A stretch of DNA of 64,000 bases from Oscheius onirici (lineage: Eukaryota > Nematoda > Chromadorea > Rhabditida > Rhabditidae), in NCBI GenBank assembly GCA_932521025.1, contig OW051471.1:3658001-3722000 (forward strand). Reading direction: 5' to 3'. Positions 38,774-53,095 of this stretch are shown in pieces. Position 1 is the first letter of the stretch, and the number at the start of each line of letters is the position of its first letter. Below the pieces are notes generated by a model. It was not told the origin of the DNA and searched no databases. It saw only the letters and a program-made list of their open reading frames with translations. The translations under genes were made by a program, and so were the position numbers.

Positions 38774-40026
38774 TCACCTTATGCTTCTAACCAGATCGAC
38801 TGATTGACTTGCCGACAACTTGTTTACAAACATGAGCGTAGCAGCAATCACCATTCCAGTTCCTGAAAACGTCGAATAGGCTTCCCAAACAAGGCTAGCT
38901 TGCTTCCATGTCCTGCATGGCAATGCACGGCCACTTTTCCGTTTTCCAGTCGGCTACTGACTGCCTTGCATATCTCCAGAAGTCTGTTAGGATCGCATCC
39001 ACTGAAGTCGGGAAGAGGAAAGTTGAAATAGAAAACTGGGAACTAATAAATGAGATTCAATTTGTTCTTTCTCATACTGTCATTGGTCATAAGCAGCTCT
39101 GGGTCGTAGCTGAATCCCGAGGTACCTATTCCACTTCCACAGAAGCCGTGTTCCCCAATTTCTTGCAAATTCACAACTGTTCTAACGCCTTGTCTGGAAT
39201 TCGCTCTTTTGCTCCTTTCCCTTACAACCCTACGTCTTCAAATGAGGAATAATGACCTCCAGATCGACCGGTAGTCTCGCCATGGCCAGTAGTTCCTTCG
39301 TAATCCTGCAATTACTCGTTTTCTCCATCATTCCAAGAACTACCATGAACTATAGAGACCAGGAATAGCATTTGTTTCTGCTCTGGACGGAATACAGTAC
39401 TTACAGGTGGCTCCTTTGCAATAGGCCTTGCACTTGTCTCCCGGAGTTATGGCCAGAATCCCCGTCCGCAGCTTCGAGTACGTGGGACGGGCTGGAAGTG
39501 GGAGGATGATTACGATAAGGAAATGGGGATGATTAATCTCGGATTAGGACTGAATTTTGATCTGTAAAGCTGAGAGGACTTGCTCCCCCCATGTGAATCG
39601 AAACCAGTTGGAATGAAACAAGAAGATCCTTCAACATTGTATCCAAACAAGGAATGACCAAAACTTCGAATCTTTAGGTTTTCGAGTTCTGGCAATAAAT
39701 CAAGAAGCTATAGCTTGAAGAGCTTCACGTTTTTTTCCTATAAAAATCTCAAACCTAGCTGCTCAATCTGTAAGTATGGGCCGTAAAACAGGCTGGAAAC
39801 TTCTTTAATAAAACAACGTTAGTACTAAAAAGAGTTGATGATGGAACAGTTTCAACGGCTGAACATTTTACCAAACTGTTCTCAAAAAACTCTAAGCTAA
39901 GGAATGTACCCAAAGAAATTACGACACGCTTACCTGGAGACCCGGAATGCATTCTGCCACGCGAAGAATGAACGTTGCCAAGGCGACCCATCCGATCAGA
40001 CACCCGAACTTGTCCTCCACCCCCAT
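38774..40026 (-). CDS. ptpdc1-like: PTPDC1-like dual-specificity phosphatase
   Basis: Seven exons (40026..39934, 39767..39755, 39491..39344, 39305..39234, 39193..39078, 39035..38904, 38862..38774) give 220 residues. The body matches PTPDC1: CKAYCKGATCKY, GLYSSWITKELLAMARLPV, GVRTVVNLQEIGEHGFCG, and the active-site loop HCHAGHGRTG (Cys nucleophile and Arg). The Arg codon is made by a GC-AG splice (A|GCAAGC). The N-terminus has a hydrophobic stretch (CLIGWVALATFIL) that could be a membrane anchor. It is joined by a 13-nt microexon. The protein stops at LVRSIR, right after the P-loop helix, so it lacks the C-terminal part of vertebrate PTPDC1. TTTGTTAG lies 5 nt before the ATG. Confidence 0.8.
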
Positions 40027-40202
40027 CTCTCTAACAAACCGATTCTTCTTCTGATTCGACAAAAAGGAAGCAATAAATATTTATCTCCGATACAGATACA
40101 GCAAAAGAGTCTTTAGCGGAAAAAGAGGATTATGAACTGGGGAGAGAAGAGGAGAGAAACACCAGGAAAAGAAAGTGGAAGAGACACTCGGAGATGGAGA
40201 GA

Positions 40203-44596
<4,394 letters not shown>

Positions 44597-45063
44597 GATT
44601 CTTGTGAAGAAACGGATAGAGAGAAGATGCTTCCAGAGGAACAGATGGCAGTAACTGTAGTTACAGTTACAGGATTAGGTTACCCACTCTGTTGGGAAGT
44701 GTTCAGCGTATTGAGATGAGAGTACGATAATTCTTGCACACTCTTGGATGGATTTTCTACAACTACGTATTACCTAATAACATTAAGCTGTAGCGGAGTT
44801 CAGGCTTTGACTGAGCGACGCAACAAGGGAGATGTATCTCACTTCTTTACAGGACATTGGCTTGACAGATATAATTGGATGTACTCACTAATTCAAAACG
44901 TATTTTTGAAATTCGAGTAATCTACAGACATTCATCTATTTCCGGGCTGTGAATCTAGCTCTTCGAAAACCACACTAAGCCGAATAGTTCACACTTTTCA
45001 ACTTGTTACCTCCAAGTTGACTGCTTCCAGGTAATTGTCTATCTAATGCTTGTTCCCCTCAAA
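44597..45063. other. Intergenic, upstream of lag-1
   Basis: This is 467 bp between two minus-strand genes. A palindromic CTGTAACTGTAACTACAG with TTACAG repeats lies at about 44651-44673. I found no further lag-1 exon. Confidence 0.4.
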
Positions 45064-48000
45064 TTAATCTTTCTCAGTGCTCAAGTTCGTCTTCAAGTTC
45101 GTAATGGGGAAGAGTATACCCTTTGAGCTGAGAATTACGATAGACAGTAAGCCATAACCCTCCTTGACAAGATCTAATCTCATTCTGTACTCATTCTTTT
45201 CTAACAAACCTCGTTCAGTCCTCAAAATCCAGGTTCTTGTCATTAGCCAAACAAGAGCTGCCTCCACTGGCTCTTCATCCGATTGCACAATTGACCAGCT
45301 GGTCACTGGATGACCCTCTCTCTCGAACAAGCATACAGTTAAGGACAACCAGCTGACAGTCTCCTCCTCGTCAAAAAAGTTTGTCTCTCGCCGGCTGTCA
45401 AGAGTCACGGGAATGGTGGACGGCTCACTTTCAAGTCTCTCTCATTATTTGCTCTCACCCAATGACCTAGATTCCTTAACTCATAACTTCTCGGTTACGA
45501 TCTCGATCTCATTTTGCCACAGCCAAGTATCAATTTGCGGCCTATTGTTTCTCCGTTCGAACTGTAGACTCTTTCCCAGACTCTATTGGATTTTTTCGGC
45601 TGACCGAGATCTAGAGACGAGGAGCGAGCACATCGATTACTGTGGGAAACGGCCTGAGGGCTCACAAACGCAACCACGTCAATAGAGAATAGAGGGACTG
45701 GGAATAAACTCACTGGAATTCTCTTCTCCATCCGCTTCCGGTGTCTTTCGTTTAGTCGGCGTGTTTCCAGAAGGTGTTGGTCTCCGTTTTAGCGCACTCG
45801 GAGACGTCCTTGTGATTGGAGAGATTGTCTGAATTTCAATTTGTTTGAGGGAGTTTGAAAGCAGAACTACGTTTTTGGAAGTAGTAGCGATCGTCGAATG
45901 AGCACCAGGATTTGTCAGATGTGCTAGAGGATTCTCCTGAAAACGATTCCCATGTGACTGGATAAACTATCAGCTCAAGTTTGAGGAACTGGAACCGGTC
46001 ACTAGGATAGACCGACAGTTCTGTACCCAAGTAAAATATCTTGGTAGATCCATTTTAAATGCTCTGTCTGTCTGAAGCTCTAATTGAGATATTAGGGGAG
46101 ATCCGAATAGGTAAGTTGTTGTTTTGTTTTGTTTTAGAAAACTAACGTTGAGGTAATTAGTCAGTTTTGGGGAATAATTGTAAGGGGAACATTGTTTCAG
46201 TCTCTGTAGAAATTTAAAATCTTTGGTAAAATTTAAAAGGGTTGATGGGGCTGAAAGAACCAAGGTAAAATTTTTCAGACTTCGTAAATGGAGGGAAATC
46301 TCTTGGTCTCCTCAAGGGCGTTGCTAACCTGGTTCTTCAAAAAGCTATGCTGGTAATCCATAAACTATTTTTCCATACCAAAAGAGTGATGGTTCAGCTA
46401 AGTTTTCATTATTTTTACATCAAAAGTTAACTGAATAGAAATGTAAAGCTTCTTCCAACTCCGATAGCTCAAAGAGGAAGATTCATGTTGCATTCTTGAA
46501 AAGTGGTCAGTGTTATGTGGAACGAGATCACAAGAAAAAGAAGAGTCAGGAAAGGTGTTTGCGATTAGTCAGTTAACCTATTTGAAGAGACTCTGTGGGC
46601 ATGCTATCAAAAGTAGCTCTGGAAAAAAAGACGCAAACTGCTCAGAATGGCTGAGAATTAAGGTAACCCAGATGTGAATATTAATGTATCTCGAAAGCTG
46701 GAAGAACGTGTCTTTAGAGTTCTGAAGTTTTCCAGATCCCAAGAACAATATGAACTGTTTTGCCAGGAAACTATATTGAAAGAAAAGAATTTGATACGGA
46801 ATGTGCACACCGAAAGCGATCGTCGATAGATGTATGAAAAACGAGAGCAAACACAAATTGGGAGTCATTTGGCTTTTGCCAAACTTGCTCAAGGCGTAAG
46901 CCAATGTGGTTTCTTTGCTAGTTCCACTGGTTCTGAGTTAAACGATAAAACGTTAAGTGTTCCTAACTTTGAAAATATCCGACCTTTACAATTTCTTAGG
47001 CGTCTGCGACACGTTCCGAGAGTTATCCCTAGACAAACGTTACATCAACTTTTCATCGAGGTTCAACTCTGACAAGTGTCGACAAGATTAATGAAGGCTA
47101 AACTGACTGGTAAAAGTGATTTGAGCTCTAACAACTACAATATCGCAAGTAGCGAAAAGAGTCAGAAAGCCAAAGATCGGTTTTAAATTGAAGTCTCTAC
47201 GTCAAATGGTGTTCTCCCACTACAAGTCTAGACCACGTTATCGAAAGAGGGGACTGCTACAAATGGCGATTTCTTTTCAATCTTCTGAAAACAAAAACAA
47301 AACAGATAAAGACTTACCTTTGACGCGACTTGAGCTATTGCCGCTAGGACTTGGTTTTGAATTTGAGCATTGCTGAGCATCTGATTGTTGAGGAAGAAGT
47401 TCTGAACGTGAAAAGGTCAAATAAGGAAAAGTCTCACCTGAAGATCTGTCGGGATTGTTGCTGGTGCTTGCCACATTCTGAAACGAGACTTTTGTGAGAG
47501 AGAACTTTTGAAAGTTTGGGGGGAAAGTGAGAGTTAGTCACGTTCGTGAGAATGGCTATGTTTCGTCTGGAGACGGAGAGAATGACGAGGAGATCATTCT
47601 CATCCGAAAGAAACCAAGGATTTTCAATATTCTTTTAAATAGTACTATGAACAAAGAGAAATCAAAGAAAAGGCTGGGTTAGAAAGACACTGGAGTGTCC
47701 ATTGTAAAGCTTCCGATACGTGGTTAGGCGTCAGACCCGAAACATTTATCGAGCTTTCCGATATGGGTCATCTTCATTTTCAAACTTGAAAAGGTTTTAT
47801 TTGCCCTTTAGATTTTCTATAGTTCAAAAGGGAAAATCTAGAATGTGAGAAGAGAATCGACTGAAGTTAGGAAAAGAGGTGGAGACTGGAAGTAATGGTT
47901 CGGGTCCCAGTCGAGACTACAAATGGTAAGCCGAGTAATAGGTCAGTCTTAATTGTGGGAGAGAGGTAGTCAAGCTACGAGAGACTGAGTTCTCGGGGAA

Positions 48001-49280
48001 CAGAGTTTGCCAGAAAAATTTGTTCTACAAAAGTTCCTAAAAAGATCGACTCGTTGAATCTTGAACAGAACTCTGGAATAGTAAAAGAGAACTTTCTGGA
48101 AGATTCGCTCGAAAGTTCATTGGTAAAATGAACTTTTGATCACTATTTTAGATTCTGAGCAGATTCAGAAGAAGTTTATATGAGTTTCATTCGAAGCAGC
48201 TTTAAACTTTTTTTCTGGACTCGTATTTGGGATTCGCTGAACTCCTACGGAATCCAAGGAACAAAACAAAGATGTGGTTTAGGAAAAGTTATAAACGGTT
48301 TAGAACCTTCCAGAAAAAGGTTTTATTGATCGAAGGAGCTGTTCGAACTTCTAAGAATGGAAGACCTGAGGAATCTTCGTTGACTACCAAGTCGGTACTA
48401 GTTTGACCTGTTGATTGGTAGTAACGAAGCAAAAAATGTGTACATCCTTGTGATTCGATGGTACAGGAAAAGAGTCACAGTCTACGGTAAGCCTGACTTT
48501 CAATTTCCCGGTTTATTTTCCCCGACGACTAACTGACAGTAGTCTGGGAGAGTCGCACAGAAACGTGTAAAACACTTTCCCAAAAATTATCAAGTTGTGG
48601 AAAAAGCGAGTTTCGAGATTGAACTGATATATCGGAACGAAAGAAAAAAGGAAGATGTGTCTTTGGGACATGTTAAAAGAGAGGCAGAGAGGCTTGGGCG
48701 GTCCGTTCACACCATTCGGTGGCGTTTTTGTTTGCGTGGGAACGGCGATTCTTTGTGATGGAAACGAGCGTGGGAAAGAGACAGAGTTGATGCCAATAGA
48801 CGAGACGCAGAGACAATCCATCAACTGGACCCGGTCTAGGCTAGCCCCAAAGACTCCCGCGCACACTCCGCCTTCCTCTCAACTCCCAGTTCTAATAGTA
48901 TAGTCTATGATTAAGAGAACAAAGACTAGTCTTCGCCTTGAAAGGTCAGAATAACCTTTCAGTTTGAACTATCATGTTCAAAAAAAAGATCATAATCGTC
49001 TATCTTTTCGAGATCTATTGGATACTCTGTAAAGAAACTAAAACTTGAATTTGCTTGAGTATCTTGGCTGGGATCTCGAAATAATGAACTATTGGACTTC
49101 AGTTGAACACCCCGCTAAAATGTAGACAGTAATGTACCAGGAGAAGGATGTGACAGAAAAACTCGTGTGAAAGTATTAGACTCACTGCTCTTCCTGTCTG
49201 GGTTGAAGCTCGTAACTGCTGTCGTAGGAGACATAAGAACTTCCATAGCTGGAGTCGTAGCCTGACGAGCTCGTGTTCAT
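45064..49280 (-). CDS. Unrecognised 294-residue protein, Tyr/Ser-rich N-terminus
   Basis: Seven exons (49280..49186, 47477..47438, 47401..47318, 45936..45871, 45828..45714, 45610..45499, 45436..45064) join in phase. Two introns are long (1.7 and 1.4 kb), unlike most here. The N-terminus is low-complexity (MNTSSSGYDSSYGSSYVSYD). A helical Gln/Ala-rich segment (NAQIQNQVLAAIAQVASK) and a basic Ser/Thr/Pro-rich linker (SPSALKRRPTPSGNTPTKRK), a possible nuclear signal, follow. The C-terminus is a compact beta-rich region with ETVSWLSLTVCLFEREG and LLSIVILSSKGILFPITN. I do not know the family. The layout suggests a nuclear regulatory protein. The last acceptor (AGAGAG) is atypical. No transposon lies inside the long introns as far as I can see. 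Confidence 0.65.
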
Positions 49281-49699
49281 TTCTGAAAGTTAGGGTCTTG
49301 CAAGACTTGTTCGTTGATAGATGGTTGTAAAACTTTTCGCTTTTGCCGTCGCGTCACGGAATGAGGAAAGAACAAAAGCAATTATCGACTTCCGGCCTCA
49401 CACAAACAGAGCTTGACTATTATAGACGATTTTTCGGAAGCAGAGAAGAATGAGACAACGCAACAGTGCAGCATGCCACGTGTTGGCAAATGATTAGTAT
49501 GTTGTGGAAAAAACGTCTTCTTCGTGTTCCATTTTCCGATAGTCAGTCATTTTGGGCGGAAAAGCAGCGAAGATTGTCGGTAATGACTCTGTATCCTTTG
49601 CTCAAGGCATTGGAACCACAACAGAGATTATGCCCAATTATGGAGGCGAGACTCGGTATCTTCTCCACAATCATACTCCGCGGAAACACTTCTGACTCA

Positions 49700-50140
49700 G
49701 GCTAAAGTTAACAACTTTGTTGTTCTAAAAAGGTGTGCCAGAGACACTCTCTGATTCAAGATCTGCGAGAGAAACATACTGTGTTGTTGTTAGAAGAAGC
49801 ATTGCAAAGGAATGGTATCTCTGAATCCTGGAATCCAACTTTCGCTGCTTTTCAAATTTGTTGGCTGGGTAAATAACCTTGTGTATTGTCTCGTAGGGAA
49901 GAGCGAACATCTTACGATAATCCTTCTTCTTTTTGAACAGACCATATCGCCTGAAGATCTTGCCCTCTGAACTTTTTCTTCTGATTCCCGTACTTCTGAT
50001 TCCAACTAAAACATGCTACATCCAAAGATTCTTCAGGTGCTAACTTTCGAAAAGAAAATAGCTCAATAGGAGTCTGAAAGTTTGAATCCTTGAACAGAGT
50101 CACAGTACCTCGGGTCCTTTGCTCGAGTTCACTGCTCAAA
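49700..50140 (-). CDS. Possible minus-strand coding exons, unresolved
   Basis: Three minus-strand frames are open across this interval. One reads KIFRRYGLFKKKKDYRKMFA and then ALPYETIHK up to a possible donor. Another starts MSSELEQRTRG. I could not join them into a single phase-consistent gene, and no domain is recognised. The flanks 49281-49699 and 50141-50410 hold nothing I can support. Confidence 0.2.
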
Positions 50141-50410
50141 TACTGCTTGTCTTCTTGTCTCGCTGGTATTCTAAACTTTCCCGAAAAAAACTATATTTCT
50201 TATTTATTCCCTGGATAGCTTTCTTGTTCCCCCTTGTTTCCTGTTTTCAAGTTTCTATCTTATCTTGCATACGTAGGCTTTTCTATCAGACAGTGTGCCA
50301 CTTCCGGAGCACATGTGTTTTGTCCAAGACACGATGAAAGATCAGAGCTGTGGGAGTTGTTGGTTTAATGAACCAGAAAGAAAAGAGAAGGTGTGAGAGT
50401 AAACTATCGT

Positions 50411-51019
50411 TTATTTCTGGACCATCGTGATCATGGTCGACTGCTGTTGATCGGGCTTCCTCTTGAATACGTCCTGCGGCTCCTTGTCCTCGGCTGTCGC
50501 TTCGCACGAGACGATCATCAGAGTGTCTTCTTTCATTGGAGCGGCGGCTCTACAGACAGCCACAGTGACGGTCTCGTGTCCCGAGATGAAGCCGACGTTT
50601 GGAAGCACACTGAAGACTTCGGGATTGCTAGTCTTCACCTTGTAGGCAAGTCTCTTGTCCGTCGTGTTTGTGGCCTTGAATTTCTCCTCACCGCCGTCCG
50701 ATGTCCAGCGCAGTTCCGTCGGATCGACCTCGAGTCTTTCTGATTCTTTTTCCTTTGCCGTCGAGGCCTTTGTTGGTGGGGGACTCGGCTTCGTCTTCTC
50801 CACTTTCGACTTTGACTTTTCCACTTTCGACTTCTTCTTCTCACTCTCCGCCTTCAAGAATGGAGCTGGAGGGGGTGGCGGCGGTGCTATGATCGTTCTC
50901 ATTGAAGCCGTCTCTCCCGTCGTCTTCGGCACGTTCTTCTTCTTCCCGCACAGGATGAGCCCACTGAAGAGGAGAGCCTGCAGCCACGGAACAAGCCATT
51001 GGATCCAGTCTGAGAGCAT
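50411..51019 (-). CDS. MSP-domain protein with N-terminal membrane anchor
   Basis: A single uninterrupted exon encodes 202 residues. A hydrophobic segment lies near the N-terminus (WIQWLVPWLQALLFSGLILC), followed by a polyproline run, a Lys/Ser-rich linker (KKKSKVEKSKSKVEKTK), and a C-terminal Major Sperm Protein domain of about 105 residues. Domain landmarks are LEVDPTELRW, FKATNTTDKRLAYKVKTS and PMKEDTLMIV. MSP domains in nematodes form sperm filaments or, in VAP-type proteins, tether membranes. Here the anchor is N-terminal, opposite to VAP. The lack of introns stands out in this locus. It is divergent from the plus-strand gene at 51214, with 194 bp between the starts. Confidence 0.9.
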   Translation of the reverse strand: MLSDWIQWLVPWLQALLFSGLILCGKKKNVPKTTGETASMRTIIAPPPPPPAPFLKAESEKKKSKVEKSKSKVEKTKPSPPPTKASTAKEKESERLEVDPTELRWTSDGGEEKFKATNTTDKRLAYKVKTSNPEVFSVLPNVGFISGHETVTVAVCRAAAPMKEDTLMIVSCEATAEDKEPQDVFKRKPDQQQSTMITMVQK

Positions 51020-51213
51020 TTTGGTAGATTTGAGTCAAAAAAAGACCTACCAGTAGGAGCAGAACCTGACGGCCACATCCGAGAGAGTATATGGAGTGTC
51101 CTTAAATCTACAATTTTGTAATAGTTACATAAAGTTATGTATCTTTTTAATAATTAGCAAAACTTTATAAAAGGTGCTTTTGAAAACGTTATTCGATAGC
51201 TGATGGCCCTCTG
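51020..51213. promoter_or_regulatory. Shared divergent promoter region
   Basis: 194 bp separate the starts of the minus-strand MSP-domain gene and the plus-strand gene. The sequence is AT-rich (TAAAGTTATG, TATAAAAGG at about 51165), and TATAAAAGG is TATA-like for the plus-strand gene. Confidence 0.4.
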
Positions 51214-52001
51214 ATGTCCGAAGATTTCCTGTTTTCTCCCAGTTGCTTGATAGCAGACACGCTCCCAAGAACACCGACTATCCAGCCCGGTCAGATGGCT
51301 CTCTCGCCTTCGTCCCAGTCTCCAAAAGCGCAAGACTCGTGGAACTACGTCCGAACACCAGTGCCGGTCGTCTCGACAAGATCCGGATCTCAGAACTCTC
51401 TCAGCCAGACGACTACCGTAACCTATCGACAGACGACCCTTCCGGTCCACTGTCTCTTCTACTACGAAGACAACGGCAAACTGAGGAGGAAGCTCGTGAC
51501 GAATGAGATTCGTTTCGATACGTCTGTGGAGGAGACAATCCGTCGTCTGGCCTCCAACTGCGGCTCGCTGAAACGACTGAACAAGACGACTGGAAGAGTC
51601 TACCAATCTCCAAGTCGAGCCTTTAAAGAATTCGCGGAGATGAATGTCGATCATGATGCTCAGCGACCTTTGAGCGACTTCGAGCAGCATTTCTACGTCT
51701 TCGACACGAGTGGATACGTAGCGAGGAAGGTACCTATCAGTCTGGAAAATTTTCCTCTTTGGAACATTTGAAAGGTGTTCCAGATAATACGAATAAAACG
51801 TTCGAGAGAAGAATGTATTGTCTCTGGGCATCAACACTCTTTTCCTAAAAACAGGAATAGTCCAAATAGCCAGTGCCACTGGATTAATCTCAATCCTTGT
51901 GATTTCAGTCGATTGAGCACCGTGCTCCAGTTTTCAGCCTGGTCAGAGAAAAGATGAAGTGGAAAAGATGGAGCGATGAGCCCACACAGAATAAATTTTA
52001 G
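51214..52001 (+). CDS. Unrecognised 202-residue protein
   Basis: Two exons (51214-51729 and 51909-52001) join in phase 0. After a Ser/Pro-rich N-terminus of about 75 residues comes a compact region with PVHCLFYYEDNGKLRRKLV, ETIRRLASNCGSLKRLNK and DFEQHFYVFDTSGYVARK. This resembles a small ubiquitin-like or doublecortin-type fold in pattern, but I cannot assign it. The C-terminal exon encodes a basic Trp-containing tail (REKMKWKRWSDE). There is no signal peptide. It is divergently paired with the MSP-domain gene. A minus-strand 241-codon frame covering it has no splice logic and is taken as a shadow. Confidence 0.7.
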
Positions 52002-52037
52002 CCGATTGGTACTGTTGGTATTCAGATCCAGTTCAGC

Positions 52038-52300
52038 TCAAACGTACCCCAGTTTGAGAAAAAGTAATATCCTTACACTTTCTTCTAGAGTTTCTGGAAC
52101 GACCCGTATGAATAATTCAATGCCCAGCTGAAACTTCTGAATGATCCGAGTTCTGTTTTCCGTGCCGAAGTGTTGTACCACGAGAAAGGTAGACGAGCCA
52201 ACAGTCCCAGACTTTACTTCCAGACACAACTAACACACAATAGTCAAAGATAGCATATGGAGAAGGGATTAGATCCGACTCGTCTTGACAGGATATCCAT
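52038..52300 (-). CDS. Possible 70-residue protein
   Basis: ATG at 52300 lies 2 nt behind CGTGTTAG. A 7-codon exon (52300..52280) ends at CGA|GTCGGA. A second exon from 52229, behind GTGTGTTAG, continues in phase 0 with CLEVKSGTVGSSTFLVVQHF and RIIQKFQLGIELFIRVVPET to a stop at 52038. It is convergent with the plus-strand gene ending at 52001. No family is recognised, and the donor is weak. Confidence 0.35.
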
Positions 52301-53095
52301 CCCTAACACGAAGAAACAATGTCTCTTCAAATCTTCTGACTAAAGAAAATAATCTGATCTAAAGAGATTGGAACCCATTTCTTCTTCTTCTTTTGATATA
52401 CGTTGTACATGCCTTTACTCTTTACTTGTGATGCACGCCAATGTGAAGAAAACTGTTCCATTTACTCTTTTCTTAAATTGCAAACAAGCTGACTCTTTAT
52501 GTACAATTTATTGGCGGATGATGCTATTTACAACCTCCGTGAGAGTTGGGGGAGACACTGGTGGCCTGTGTCCCGAACAACACGAACACAATTAGATACA
52601 GAGAGGATCCCGATGTTGCCCCGACGGGAGTGGAACTCTCAATATTCGTAGTTGGGCAGTAACTTTGAGAAAGAGAGGGGGCAGTTCCACGCCAGCGAGG
52701 AAGCAAAGAGAACAAAAACCGCCTAGAGAAGAAAAGAAGATAGGGGAGAAACACCTGTTAGAGCCTGAATCGGGTCGAGAGATGAGGAAGAGGAGAGGTT
52801 GGGGAGGACACTTGTATAAATTGGAAAACTGTACAGCATAATAGACTCTTTTCAACACAAAATAAGCAAAAAAGATGGTATGTACACGAACCTATACAGC
52901 AATCAAATATGAGGGGACATGGCTCCTAAATGTGGGGGTAAGGAGAGAGACAAAATGTACACAACAATTACACATCCTGTCGCATGGGACCCGAATTTTG
53001 TGTGTGCTTTGCGAAAAAGAAACCATAAAGACAGGAGGTACTCCCTGCCGAGAAACATGTCCCTAGCGCTCAAGAAAAAAAGAAGGGAAGTGGAC
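52301..53095. other. Intergenic or hlh-30 3' UTR
   Basis: There is no supported coding exon. This is probably 3' UTR and flank of the minus-strand hlh-30 gene. Confidence 0.4.

Noticed and set aside
45836-46030. Alternative minus-strand frame with KSWCSFDDRYYFQKRSS
   Set aside because: It looks coding-like but overlaps the exon 45936..45871 in another frame, ends in a stop with no donor, and does not connect in phase.
51154-51879. 241-codon minus-strand frame
   Set aside because: It mirrors the plus-strand 202-residue gene, which has better start, splice and amino-acid composition support.
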